DNA from: J089 sp964535735
Lineage (GTDB): Bacteria > Fidelibacterota > Marinisomatia > Marinisomatales > J089
DNA length: 60,204 nt
Assembly (NCBI GenBank): GCA_964535735.1
Contig: CAZHTM010000013.1
Location: forward strand, 1-60,204
Direction: 5' to 3'
Positions 35,499-44,680 of this stretch are shown here, in pieces (positions within the stretch are counted from its first letter, which is position 1; the number at the start of each line of letters is the position of its first letter). The notes under the pieces are model-generated. The model saw only the letters and a list, made by a program, of their open reading frames with translations. It was not told the origin of the DNA and made no database searches. The position numbers and the translations under genes were made by a program.

Positions 35499-36949
35499 AA
35501 TCATCCTTTCCGGTTGTTGTGGGATCATTTTTTCTCACCCTCATTAGTTGTACCTCGGTTCAACCCCTGGTGGAGGAAACGGGTCAACCTACCCTGGCCC
35601 GACGCATCCACTCCGAAATTATAAGATCAGGGCTTACGCCCAACATGGGGGTGCATGTGGTTTCTCTGGAGACGGGGAAAACCGTTTACTCCTATAATGC
35701 GGACCGGCTTTTCATGCCTGCCAGCAACAATAAAATTTATACGGCCGCCGCTGCCCTCCATTTCCTGGGGCCTCAATACAGGTTTATTACCCGACTCTAT
35801 GCGGATAGTGCGGCTGTGGCTTCGTCGACCCGGCATCTAGGACATTTGATTTTGAAAGGTTCCGGCGATCCTGATCTGAAGGTGGAGCAGTTAGCGGATT
35901 TAGCCTCTCGATTGGCGACACGCCTGGATCGGATTGATACCCTGATTCTTGACAACTCCGCCCTGGATACGATTCGCCAGGGAAACGGATGGATGTGGGA
36001 TGAAGGACCCTGGTGGTACGCCGCTCAAATTGACGCCCTGACCCTGAATGACAATTGCATCGACTTCACCGTTGCTCCAGGAGATTCGGGACGCCCCCCT
36101 GAAATCACCTATTTCCCGGAAACGGATTACATTACCCTGACCAATCAGGCCGTTTCTGTGGCCGATACACTGGATTTCATACCCTGGGAAATCACCCGGG
36201 ATTGGCAGAATCGGGGAAATCATTTTACGGCTACCGGCGAAATTCTCACAACCGACATGCCCAGGACCGTTTATCGAAACATCGAAAATCCCACCCGATT
36301 TACGGGACAGGTTTTCCGGGAATTACTCGCCCAGGCCGGGGTCCAGGTAGGCGAAGTTACCCGGATTGATTCGCTCAGCCCCGGAGATGTAGCCCTGGAC
36401 AGTATCGTATCACCACCATTTCGGGAATCGTTGGTCAACTTTTTGAAATCCAGTGATAATCTCACGGCGGAATTGCTGATCAAAACCATCGGAAGAGAGG
36501 TGTCTGGAGGGAAAGGAACCTGGAAAAGAGGATTAACGGTTGTTAAAACATTTTTAAACGACTCAGTAGGTGTAGATACCACCTGGTTCCGGATGGTGGA
36601 TGGGTCCGGGGTAAGTCGTTATAATTTGACCTCGGCTCGGGAATTGACCCAAGTTTTGGCGTATGTCTACTCCGATTATACCCTCAATGCCGAATTTATG
36701 GCCGCCCTACCCACTGGTGGCTGGGACGGGACTCTTGAGCATCGGATGAAGGACCCCTTATTCGATCGGCGCATCCGGGCCAAAACCGGCACTCTATCCG
36801 GCGCCAGTTGCCTTTCCGGATTTGCCTTCACTAAGAAAGGCGAACCGTTGGCCTTTTCCATTCTCATGAATGGCTATATCGGCAGCGCCAGTCCCTATCA
36901 ATATCTCCAGGACCGCATCTGTTACCAACTCATTAAATCAACACGGTGA
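35495..36949 (+). CDS. dacB: D-alanyl-D-alanine carboxypeptidase/endopeptidase, PBP4 family (S13), lipoprotein
   Basis: 484 residues; ATG overlaps the previous stop (ATGA). The lipobox LISC puts the acylated Cys at residue 19, so the enzyme is membrane-anchored. Penicillin-binding motifs are all present: S77-N-N-K80 (PASNNK), S320-D-N322 and K430-T-G432. The length and long insert between the first two motifs fit class C PBP4. The enzyme removes terminal D-Ala or cleaves cross-links during wall remodelling. Neighbours LD-carboxypeptidase and SpmAB support a peptidoglycan role. A lipoprotein version is less common than the soluble E. coli PBP4. Confidence 0.93.
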   Translation: MKSSFPVVVGSFFLTLISCTSVQPLVEETGQPTLARRIHSEIIRSGLTPNMGVHVVSLETGKTVYSYNADRLFMPASNNKIYTAAAALHFLGPQYRFITRLYADSAAVASSTRHLGHLILKGSGDPDLKVEQLADLASRLATRLDRIDTLILDNSALDTIRQGNGWMWDEGPWWYAAQIDALTLNDNCIDFTVAPGDSGRPPEITYFPETDYITLTNQAVSVADTLDFIPWEITRDWQNRGNHFTATGEILTTDMPRTVYRNIENPTRFTGQVFRELLAQAGVQVGEVTRIDSLSPGDVALDSIVSPPFRESLVNFLKSSDNLTAELLIKTIGREVSGGKGTWKRGLTVVKTFLNDSVGVDTTWFRMVDGSGVSRYNLTSARELTQVLAYVYSDYTLNAEFMAALPTGGWDGTLEHRMKDPLFDRRIRAKTGTLSGASCLSGFAFTKKGEPLAFSILMNGYIGSASPYQYLQDRICYQLIKSTR

Positions 36950-36953
36950 ACCT

Positions 36954-37886
36954 ATGATTAAACCTCCAGCGCTTAAACCCGGCGATACCATCGGAATTAT
37001 TACTCCCTCCTATTGGTTTAAAGAAGAGTTTTTTCAAAAAACGATTCCCTATTTCATCGAACAGGGCTATCAGATCAAACGAGGACCTACAACAAAAAAG
37101 CAATTCCGTCAATATGCCGGGACACCGGAAGAGCGGGCGGCGGATATCCACGCCTTTTTCGAAGATCCGGAGGTGGATGCCATCATCTGTGGTCGCGGTG
37201 GTTATGGCGCCAATCGGGTCTTTCCTCTTTTGGACTACGATCGAATTCGAGCCCATCCTAAAATTTTCATGGGATACAGTGATATCACCGCCTTCCTCAC
37301 TTCCATCACCACCCGAACCGGACTGGTCACCTTTCACGGTCCCATGCTGACCACTTTCAAGGAAGAATTCGTACCGTATGACATGGATCTATTGATCCGT
37401 ACTCTTTCCGGTGAAGCACCTATTTCGATCGAAGCGCCGGACGCGCTCCCCATTCACGTTTTGAAACCAGGCACTGCCGAAGGTCCTCTCTGGGGTGGTA
37501 ACCTGTCCTTGCTACTGGATCGGGTGGGAACGCCGGACCAATTGAATACCGACGGTTCGGTTCTATTTCTGGAGGATGTGGGGGAATATTATTATGGCTT
37601 CGACCGCATGCTCCTGCACTACCGGCGTACAGGCGCGTTCGATCATATCAAAGGTCTAATCATCGGCGAAATGACCAAAATGAAAGATCAGGATGTGCCG
37701 TTTGGACGTACCGTGGATGAAATCGTGATGGATGTATGCGGCGATCTGGACATTCCCATCGTTTCCAATTTTCCCTGCGGCCACGGTACCTATCAGGCCA
37801 CCCTTCCCATTTCTATTCCGGTCCGGCTGGTAGCCGATCCCCAGCATACCCGACTGGAAATCCTGGAATCACCCGTCCAACGCTAA
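36954..37886 (+). CDS. ldcA: Muramoyltetrapeptide LD-carboxypeptidase (S66)
   Basis: 310 residues from ATG 36954, 4 nt after the previous stop; a longer frame from 36870 overlaps dacB and is rejected. The Ser-Glu-His triad of S66 is recognisable: S109 in MGYSD, a Glu near 207 (LFLEDVGE) and H276 in PCGHG. GRGGYGANR near 80-88 is also typical. The enzyme cuts the L,D bond that releases the fourth D-Ala from recycled muropeptides in the cytoplasm; no signal peptide is present, in line with that. Coupling with dacB in one operon joins an extracytoplasmic and a cytoplasmic trimming step. Confidence 0.93.
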   Translation: MIKPPALKPGDTIGIITPSYWFKEEFFQKTIPYFIEQGYQIKRGPTTKKQFRQYAGTPEERAADIHAFFEDPEVDAIICGRGGYGANRVFPLLDYDRIRAHPKIFMGYSDITAFLTSITTRTGLVTFHGPMLTTFKEEFVPYDMDLLIRTLSGEAPISIEAPDALPIHVLKPGTAEGPLWGGNLSLLLDRVGTPDQLNTDGSVLFLEDVGEYYYGFDRMLLHYRRTGAFDHIKGLIIGEMTKMKDQDVPFGRTVDEIVMDVCGDLDIPIVSNFPCGHGTYQATLPISIPVRLVADPQHTRLEILESPVQR

Positions 37887-37901
37887 ACAAAGGACCCGTC
37901 T

Positions 37902-38486
37902 ATGCTGAATTACATCTGGTTTGGAATGATGGCCATTGGTGTCATTGCCGGCGTCATCACGGGAAATATCGACGCCGTGACGAAAGCCGCCATTGATATG
38001 GCCAAAACCGCTGTGGAAATTGCCATTGGACTCATTGGCATCATGGCGCTTTGGCTGGGTATCATGAAAATTGCGGAAGAATCGGGACTGATCCGACTCA
38101 TTGCTCGTGGTTTGCGTCCCGTTACGATTCGCTTATTCCCGGATGTGCCTCCGGATCATCCGGCCATCGGCTCCATTATTCTGAACATGGCCGCCAACAT
38201 CCTGGGATTGGGGAACGCCGCCACGCCCCTGGGATTAAAAGCCATGGAAGAACTCCAGGAACTCAATCCGAAGAAAGATACGGCAACCAACGCCATGTGC
38301 ACATTCCTGGCAATTAATACAAGTTCGGTCCAATTGATTCTCCCAGCCACGGTTGTGGGTCTCATGGGTGTTGCATCAAATCAGATTTTCATCACCACCA
38401 TTATTGCCACCTCCCTTTCCACTATCGCTGGGATTGTAGCCGTGAAATCCATGGAAAAATGGAAGCGTTTTCGGGAGGTGGCCTGA
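37902..38486 (+). CDS. spmA: Spore maturation protein A-like membrane protein
   Basis: 194 residues, start preceded by AAAGGA. It has about five hydrophobic segments and the Gate (nucleoside-recognition) domain with GSIILNMAANILGLGNAATPLGLKA near residues 89-113, a hallmark of SpmA. In B. subtilis spmA and spmB follow dacB and affect spore core dehydration. The family also occurs in many non-sporulating bacteria, where its role is not settled; transport of a small molecule or wall precursor has been suggested. Its stop overlaps the spmB start (TGATG). Confidence 0.9.
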   Translation: MLNYIWFGMMAIGVIAGVITGNIDAVTKAAIDMAKTAVEIAIGLIGIMALWLGIMKIAEESGLIRLIARGLRPVTIRLFPDVPPDHPAIGSIILNMAANILGLGNAATPLGLKAMEELQELNPKKDTATNAMCTFLAINTSSVQLILPATVVGLMGVASNQIFITTIIATSLSTIAGIVAVKSMEKWKRFREVA

Positions 38487-39034
38487 TGCTGGAATCCATA
38501 ATTACCGCTTTCAACACAGCAGCCAAGTACATCATTCCCGGCCTGTTAGTGCTCATCCCGCTCTATGGATTGTTTGTAAAAAAAATCAAGGTCTATGAAG
38601 TCTTTGTGGAAGGGGCAAAAGACGGATTCACCATTGCTGTCCGGATTATCCCCTATCTGGTGGCTATTCTGGTGGCTATCGGCATGTTCCGGGCCTCCGG
38701 CGCATTGGATTTAATGTTGAAATTCATGGCCCCGGTGTTGAACGCCATCGGCTTTCCACCGGAGAACGTTCCCCTGGCCCTGATGCGTCCCCTTTCCGGT
38801 AGCGGATCGCTGGGCCTCCTGACAGATCTGGTGAATACCTATGGCGCCGACTCCCTCATCGCCAAAATCGGCGCCACCATGTTCGGATCCACGGAAACCA
38901 CGTTTTATGTCCTGGCTGTGTATTTCGGATCGGTAGGAGTGACCAAAAGCCGGCATGCCCTTCCGGCGGGATTGTTTGCCGACGCTGTGGGGATTTTCAG
39001 CGCCGTCTATATCTGTAAATTATTATTCGGGTAG
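38486..39034 (+). CDS. spmB: Spore maturation protein B-like membrane protein
   Basis: 182 residues from ATG 38486, chosen because GGGAGGTGG lies just upstream and the start overlaps the spmA stop by one base. Several hydrophobic segments; the Gate-domain signature ALMRPLSGSGSLGLL (near 92-106) and FGSTETTFYVLAVYFGSVGV (near 132-151) identify SpmB. SpmA and SpmB probably form one membrane complex. Last gene of the plus-strand operon; a dispersed repeat element follows rather than a clear terminator. Confidence 0.92.
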   Translation: MLESIITAFNTAAKYIIPGLLVLIPLYGLFVKKIKVYEVFVEGAKDGFTIAVRIIPYLVAILVAIGMFRASGALDLMLKFMAPVLNAIGFPPENVPLALMRPLSGSGSLGLLTDLVNTYGADSLIAKIGATMFGSTETTFYVLAVYFGSVGVTKSRHALPAGLFADAVGIFSAVYICKLLFG

Positions 39035-39059
39035 CCCAAACCCTCTTATCCAGGACTGT

Positions 39060-39262
39060 CCACCTGAGCCTGTCGAAGGGAGACTCGCACAAGTATACAG
39101 TGTAAACGTGTTAAGGTGCGTAGGTATTCAGGTTCAGAGAACATTGAAGATTGAAATTCCGGTTGAGATTCATCCCTATTCTCCGGTCTTTTTACCTGGG
39201 CCCGTCGAAGGAGACGCCTGCCGAACCCCCCTAAGCACCTCAACACATGAACACTTGAGTAT
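39060..39262. repeat. Dispersed intergenic repeat element, copy A
   Basis: A non-coding stretch between convergent genes. The core (39111-39185, GTATTCAGGTTCAGAGAACA onward to CCCTATTCTCC) matches copy B at 48634-48720. It is flanked by two direct copies of CTGAGCC-GTCGAAGG-AGAC (39064-39086 and about 39196-39215). The right end read on the minus strand (GAGGAGGGTTTAAAATACTC) resembles the left end of copy B. Confidence 0.65.
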
Positions 39263-39274
39263 TTTAAACCCTCC

Positions 39275-41608
39275 TCAAGCTCTGGGAATCACCTGGCTTT
39301 CCATGGATTTTTCCAACCGTCGCGCTTCAGTCAGGAATTGATCGACGGACATCTCCTTCAGAAAAACGGCTCCATGGGACGCCCGAATCCGGGGGTGATC
39401 ATTCCGATACCAAAAATCCCGCCCCAGAATCAGTTCCAGTTCCTGATGCTGCTCCACCCAAATTTTCTGATCCAGATCGCAAAAAGGACCGTCCAGTTCA
39501 TAACTGGGAAAAGAAGCCGATTTCTGGCTCAGGTAACAGGTTAAAAAGGTATCCCGCAACATGGCCATGGAATTAAGGGACACGGGAACGATAATATCCG
39601 CCTCGGCGGGATGAAACCGGTACCACACATTTCGATACCCCCAAATACGAAGGTGACGCAGATCAGCCAATTTGGACCATTCCCGAACCGCTTCCGCAAT
39701 CGCTTGCAACACTTTGTAATGGGTGTCCGGTCCACTGCCTTCCGGATCAAAGGCTAAAGTAATCACGGTGGGATTAATCGCCTTCAGCGATTCCAGGATA
39801 GGCATGACATCCCGGGTTCGACCCGGTTGTTCCGTGAAAATATCACCCGTATAAAACCCCAGCCGGAGATGGCGTACATGATCGACTTTAATACCAAAAT
39901 GAGCCCAAACCAATTCTTCCTCAAATTCCCGAATCATCCCTTTCAGACGTTGGACATCAGACCGGTTTTTTTCACCGGGATAACAGCGCCGTAAATACGC
40001 CAGAAGTTCATCGATGCGGGAATGCAATTCATCCGCTGATTTCAGTCCATAGATTTCCACCAGACACCGTACAATCCGATGACTCAATCCCCGACGACGA
40101 CCTTCCGGCTTTTTTTCGGCTACTCGATCCAGGTAATGGTACACATCTTTATCGGTTTTCAGTGTCCACCCTTTACTGAAAAAATCAGGATAATGGATCA
40201 TTTGTATCCGATCGGCTTCCAGAAAACGCCGTGTTTCTTCTAGAACTTCGATCACATAGGCATTGGTCACAGACGTGAATCCTGACGTCATGTTGAAAAA
40301 ATAATGCGTATTGCTGGCGGAACGAACCAGATGACTAATATGGGGCAGGAATCCCAGCATAATGTCATCATGGTGCGGACCGGTATGATAAAACACCTGG
40401 TTTTCCTCCACCACCAGTCCCCGTTCAATTTTTTTCTTGAATCCATCCAATAAATTGGGAATAGTCTGTTCATTCAGATCGGGAATGTTTTTGGCTAAAG
40501 GATCAGCCCGAAGTTCTTCCAACGTTACTTTGGGGCCGAATCGATTCAGTGTCCTGCACACCCGGACAAATACTTTCTGGGATTTTATTTCATCCCAAGT
40601 TTCCGGTTGGAATTCTAAGTGCTCCGATTCAGCCAGGCGACAGGCGGCCCCTTCCGTGAGGAAAAACCGGGCTCGAGGTAACGACTGGAGAACCGTGGCG
40701 GGATAGCGAATATCAGGTTTGGATTCCAGGGAAGGCTTGATGATCTTAGCTTTCGCTTCACCAGCGGCGATGATGATGGCCACCGCATTAGGATTATGAA
40801 CGATGGTCGCCAGTCCAATGGTGATCACCAGCCGATGCCGGGAAATTTCAATCCCGCCCAGGTCGGTGGCAGCAGCCGCCTGGGTTTCGAAATTGGTCCG
40901 GGTCAGGCGAGTGGTGGAATGGTGATCCGAACCCCGAATATTAAAGGCAATATGTCCGTCGGGACCGATACCCCCCAGGAAAAAGCCGATACCGCCCATT
41001 TCCCGGATACGCTGCTCATATTCAGAGCACCATTGATCAACCAAGAAAATAGCTTCTTTCTGAAGTTGCTCCTGATGGGAGTGTACATCCCGGTACCGCA
41101 GGGACAGGTCCACCTTGAAATCGGGAAAAAGTTGACGAATAGACTGTTGGTCCGGGCGCGGAATGGCTTCACAATTGATAAAGAGTCCCTTTGATCGATC
41201 CAATCCAAAGCCCTGGATGTAATACTTCTGAACATAATGATAAAAACTGTTGTGCTGTCGAGGGTCAATGGGGTAGAACTCATCAATTTGTACAAAATGC
41301 AATCCCCTTAGGTCCGGACGTTTGTCCACCGTTAAGCCAAATTCTTGCCGCAATATTACCAAATCCTTCCGATTCCAGTTTTCCAAAAGGTGCTGGACCC
41401 ATTTGATAAAAAATTCCGGCGTTTTCCCCGTGGGCAAACTAATGACACCCTCAGGATTTTCACTTACCCATTCTAAGAATCGTAGCGCGGTGATGAATCC
41501 AAGCTGGGGAAAATTTCGCACCACGATATAGGGCGTAGCCGTGCCGGGAAAAGGTCGTTCGGACAACTCAAAAAAACGTTGTTCGACGCGAGAGGATAAT
41601 TTACTCAT
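39275..41608 (-). CDS. nagB: Glucosamine-6-phosphate deaminase fused to PIG-L (LmbE-type) deacetylase domain
   Basis: 777 residues. The N-terminal half is NagB-like: SLPTGKTP near 58-64, active-site D109-E110 (VQIDEFYP) and H219 in GIGPDGHIAFN. From about residue 405 a PIG-L/LmbE zinc deacetylase domain begins with the metal motif PHHDD at 411-415 and continues with FNMTSGFTSVTN and a late DPEGSGPDTHYKVLQ segment. Such fusions are known in Bacteroidota, where both halves are thought to act on amino sugars: the deacetylase would make glucosamine-6-P from GlcNAc-6-P and the deaminase would make fructose-6-P. The order of the steps here is inference. The gene is about 120 nt downstream of anmK, separated by a hairpin. 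Confidence 0.88.
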   Translation of the reverse strand: MSKLSSRVEQRFFELSERPFPGTATPYIVVRNFPQLGFITALRFLEWVSENPEGVISLPTGKTPEFFIKWVQHLLENWNRKDLVILRQEFGLTVDKRPDLRGLHFVQIDEFYPIDPRQHNSFYHYVQKYYIQGFGLDRSKGLFINCEAIPRPDQQSIRQLFPDFKVDLSLRYRDVHSHQEQLQKEAIFLVDQWCSEYEQRIREMGGIGFFLGGIGPDGHIAFNIRGSDHHSTTRLTRTNFETQAAAATDLGGIEISRHRLVITIGLATIVHNPNAVAIIIAAGEAKAKIIKPSLESKPDIRYPATVLQSLPRARFFLTEGAACRLAESEHLEFQPETWDEIKSQKVFVRVCRTLNRFGPKVTLEELRADPLAKNIPDLNEQTIPNLLDGFKKKIERGLVVEENQVFYHTGPHHDDIMLGFLPHISHLVRSASNTHYFFNMTSGFTSVTNAYVIEVLEETRRFLEADRIQMIHYPDFFSKGWTLKTDKDVYHYLDRVAEKKPEGRRRGLSHRIVRCLVEIYGLKSADELHSRIDELLAYLRRCYPGEKNRSDVQRLKGMIREFEEELVWAHFGIKVDHVRHLRLGFYTGDIFTEQPGRTRDVMPILESLKAINPTVITLAFDPEGSGPDTHYKVLQAIAEAVREWSKLADLRHLRIWGYRNVWYRFHPAEADIIVPVSLNSMAMLRDTFLTCYLSQKSASFPSYELDGPFCDLDQKIWVEQHQELELILGRDFWYRNDHPRIRASHGAVFLKEMSVDQFLTEARRLEKSMESQVIPRA

Positions 41609-41715
41609 GGGGAAAAATACGGTGAGGGAGGGAGGTGATAAAATGGAAATCGATTCTAATTTTGGTAGGATAACATTTTAAACATACCACTGAAAACATT
41701 TCCACCTGCTGTCGA

Positions 41716-41738
41716 GTTCCGTATTTGTATTACGGAAC
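41716..41738 (-). terminator. Inverted repeat at the anmK stop
   Basis: GTTCCGTA / TACGGAAC, 8-bp perfect stem with a 7-nt loop; the upstream arm includes the anmK stop codon. No U-tract follows, so simple rho-independent termination is doubtful. It may stabilise the 3' end or partly uncouple the downstream deaminase gene. Confidence 0.4.
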
Positions 41739-42866
41739 AGTGATGGTTCCCAGGCATGTCGATTCCTGCGCCCCCGTTACCGACGGCACATTGGCAGGAA
41801 TTCCTTTGAGAGCCGCCACTGCCAGCAGGGCGAAACCCAGAGCCTCTTTTCCATCGGGATTCACACCGAAATCGGCACTGGATCGCACGATACGCGGCGC
41901 CAAAACGTTTTCCAATTCCTGGAACAGGCGCCGATGATGCATCCCGGAGCCGGAGATGATCACAGTTCCCGATTTATTCCCAGCCTGTCTGAGTCCTACC
42001 TCGATCGCCGCCGCTGTAAACCGACTCAAGGTGGCCAGGCGATCCGGAAAAGAGAGGGATGACAATTCCGATTGATGCGCCGCAATCCAAGTCGGACCAT
42101 ACCGATCCCGTCCGGTGGATTTTGGCGGCGGAGCTTGAATATATTCATCATCCAGCCAACGATCTACCAATTCATAGTGGACGGTTCCTGTCTCGGCCAT
42201 AGCGCCGTCCATGTCAAACCCCTTCCCTTGCTCCAATCGATAGGTCTCATCCAGCAAGGCCATGCCGGGACCCGTGTCAAAGCCGGTAATAGGACCCTTC
42301 GGCGGGAGAATCGTCACATTGGCCATCCCTCCCAGATTGAGCGCCACCCGCATTTCCGTTGAATGACGAAACAGCCACTCATCCACTTTGGGTATCAGGG
42401 GCGCTCCTGTTCCACCTATTACAATATCCATCGCCCGAAAATTCGACACCACCGGCACCTGAAACGCTCGCGCTAAAAATGCCGGCTCCCCCACTTGGAG
42501 AGTGGCCCGAGCACTACGGTGAAACAGAGTTTGGCCATGACTTCCAATACAATCCGGGTCCGGAAGGTGTGCGTTCTTCAAAGCCTTCTTCGCCGCCTCT
42601 GCCATCCACCACCCCAGGGAATAATTCAGATCGGCTACCATCGATGTGGCTCCGTCCAAACCTTGCGTGATCTCTTGGCGTAGTCTTTTCGGGAAGGGAA
42701 CAAATCCATACCATTCCGGGTCACCATGCAAGTCCCGATCACCGCTTACGGTCACTAAAGCCAAGTCCAGTCCATCCATGGAGGTTCCGGTCATCAGTCC
42801 CAAAGAACGGAGGAAAGGTCTTTCGGCCAGCGTTTGAAGATAGGCACCGGGACTTTGCAAGGTCAT
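41730..42866 (-). CDS. anmK: 1,6-anhydro-N-acetylmuramic acid kinase
   Basis: 378 residues, close to the family length. GTSMDGLD at 27-34 is the ATP-phosphate loop signature, GGTGAPLIPKVDEWLF carries the catalytic Asp region and NLGGMANVTIL follows. The enzyme opens the anhydro ring of anhMurNAc and phosphorylates it to MurNAc-6-P during peptidoglycan recycling. ATG 42866 is 4 nt after the symporter stop, so the two are translated together. MurQ, needed for the next step, is not in the window. Confidence 0.95.
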   Translation of the reverse strand: MTLQSPGAYLQTLAERPFLRSLGLMTGTSMDGLDLALVTVSGDRDLHGDPEWYGFVPFPKRLRQEITQGLDGATSMVADLNYSLGWWMAEAAKKALKNAHLPDPDCIGSHGQTLFHRSARATLQVGEPAFLARAFQVPVVSNFRAMDIVIGGTGAPLIPKVDEWLFRHSTEMRVALNLGGMANVTILPPKGPITGFDTGPGMALLDETYRLEQGKGFDMDGAMAETGTVHYELVDRWLDDEYIQAPPPKSTGRDRYGPTWIAAHQSELSSLSFPDRLATLSRFTAAAIEVGLRQAGNKSGTVIISGSGMHHRRLFQELENVLAPRIVRSSADFGVNPDGKEALGFALLAVAALKGIPANVPSVTGAQESTCLGTITVP

Positions 42867-42870
42867 AACA

Positions 42871-44658
42871 TCAATCCAGGGACCAGTCCATGGATGATAT
42901 CAAATGACTAATACCCCAGGTCACACCTCCGGCAATACATAGAAGGAAAATACCGGCAGGAGCATTTCCCATGATTAAATGTCCAATGGCAAACAATACG
43001 GTGTAGACCAGAATGCTGCCCAGCAACCAGGCAGCAAATAATGGTCCGTATCCCCGGTCAGGTGACACGTCCAATGCCTGCTTCGCCACCGGTCTCCAGC
43101 CCCATCCTCCGGGATGAATTTGGCGATAAAATTTCAGGAGATGGTCCCGATCTGTGGGGCGAGTCAGGAAGGTAACCAACACCCACCAAAACGTTGACCA
43201 GAACACAATGTAAAACAAAGATTCAGGGAATACCGTGTGGGAGCGAACGTAAGGATAAATAAAAAACGGCGCTATCATGGCAGTTATTTCAGACCAGGCG
43301 TTGACACGCCACCAGAACCATCGCAGCATGAGCACTAGACCAATACCCGCGCTGCACTCCAGGACAAAAATCCAGGCATCGGAAATCCGGTCCAGTTTGG
43401 ACGTAACAATCAGCGATACCAACATGATCAGTCCTGTGGTGATTCGGGACCGGAGGATGAGCGTTTTTTCATCGGCCTCCGGACGGATATAGCGCTGATA
43501 GAAGTCATGGATGATATAGGATGTGCCCCAGTTGAGTTGGGTGGAAATGGTAGACATATAGGCTGCCAGAAAAGCGGCGAACAGCAAACCCAGCATTCCC
43601 ACCGGAAGGACATTGACCATGACCATAACAAACCCTTCTCCCTTCTGAGCCGCTCCCAATTCAGGAAACATGACCAGCGATGATAAAGCCACCAAAATCC
43701 AGGGCCAGGGCCGCAGGGCATAATGGGCAATATTGAACCATAGCGTGGCAAAAAGGGAGTGGCGTTCATCTTTGGCGGACATGATGCGCTGGGCGATGTA
43801 TCCTCCACCACCTGGCTCCGCTCCGGGATACCAGGAAGCCCACCATTGAACTCCCAGATAGGCTACAAAAGACAGTATGGATAACCGGAAAATACCCATG
43901 GATGGGGATGAATCTCCCACTGAAGGAACCATCTGAAAAGCCCATTGAGGCAATTTTTCCCGTAAACCGCTTATGCCCCCCACTTCGGGACTGTTCAGTG
44001 CAAAGATCGCCAATAGAATGGAACCCACCATAGCTATAGCAAACTGGAATACATCCGTAATCGAAACACCCCAGAGTCCTGCCAGCCCGGAGTAGATGGC
44101 CACCAAAACCATAATCAGTCCCACCCAGAGTAACGCCGCCGAAAAAGTGAAGCCCAGAAAGGAGACGGAATCCATACCCAGAAACGTCAAATCTGGAAAC
44201 AACACCGTAAGGATTTTAACCATCGCCAAATTCACCCATCCCATGATGATCACATTCATAAATATGCCAAGATAGAGGGCGCGGAATCCACGAAGAAAAG
44301 CGGCTGGTTTTCCAGAATAGCGGAGTTCCACAAATTCCACGTCGGTCATGATGCCGGCCCGCCGCCAGAGTCGAGCATAGAAAAAGACAGTAAACATGCC
44401 GCCCAACAGCATATTCCACCAGAGCCAGTTTCCTGCAATGCCGTGCTGAGCCACCAGTTCAGTTACGGACAGAGGCGTATCAGCAGCAAAAGTCGTTGCC
44501 ACCATGGTGGTTCCAGCGATCCACCAGGGCAGCTTCCTACCGGATAGAAAATATTCCGTGAGATTTGCACTGGCTCGCCGGGAATACCGAAGGGCAATCC
44601 ACCCGCTAAACCCCAGATACACTAGAATAATGCTCCAGTCCCAAAACGTCAATTGCAT
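42871..44658 (-). CDS. Sodium:solute symporter (SSS family)
   Basis: 595 residues with around 13 predicted membrane segments. The N-terminal pattern (SGRKLPWWIAGTTMVATTFA near 40-59) and the mid-protein GGGYIAQRIMSAKDERHS segment are typical of the SSS family. ATG 44658 has GGGAGG eight bases upstream. Lying between a GH3/serine-hydrolase lipoprotein and AnmK, it is a good candidate for importing a sugar from muropeptide breakdown, such as anhMurNAc or GlcNAc; the substrate is inferred from context only. Confidence 0.88.
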   Translation of the reverse strand: MQLTFWDWSIILVYLGFSGWIALRYSRRASANLTEYFLSGRKLPWWIAGTTMVATTFAADTPLSVTELVAQHGIAGNWLWWNMLLGGMFTVFFYARLWRRAGIMTDVEFVELRYSGKPAAFLRGFRALYLGIFMNVIIMGWVNLAMVKILTVLFPDLTFLGMDSVSFLGFTFSAALLWVGLIMVLVAIYSGLAGLWGVSITDVFQFAIAMVGSILLAIFALNSPEVGGISGLREKLPQWAFQMVPSVGDSSPSMGIFRLSILSFVAYLGVQWWASWYPGAEPGGGGYIAQRIMSAKDERHSLFATLWFNIAHYALRPWPWILVALSSLVMFPELGAAQKGEGFVMVMVNVLPVGMLGLLFAAFLAAYMSTISTQLNWGTSYIIHDFYQRYIRPEADEKTLILRSRITTGLIMLVSLIVTSKLDRISDAWIFVLECSAGIGLVLMLRWFWWRVNAWSEITAMIAPFFIYPYVRSHTVFPESLFYIVFWSTFWWVLVTFLTRPTDRDHLLKFYRQIHPGGWGWRPVAKQALDVSPDRGYGPLFAAWLLGSILVYTVLFAIGHLIMGNAPAGIFLLCIAGGVTWGISHLISSMDWSLD

Positions 44659-44680
44659 TGTTCGTCCTCCCGTTTAACGA

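Noticed and set aside
37902..39034. Evidence for sporulation
   Set aside because: SpmA/SpmB occur widely in non-spore-formers and no other sporulation gene is present.
39035..39274. Small coding gene between spmB and nagB
   Set aside because: Frames are not conserved with the repeat copy at 48.6 kb and look unlike protein; the stretch is a repeat element.
41643..41681. 12-codon plus-strand frame preceded by a near-perfect GGAGGTGAT ribosome site
   Set aside because: Very short, both neighbours are on the other strand, and no promoter is visible; the GGAGG run is probably chance.
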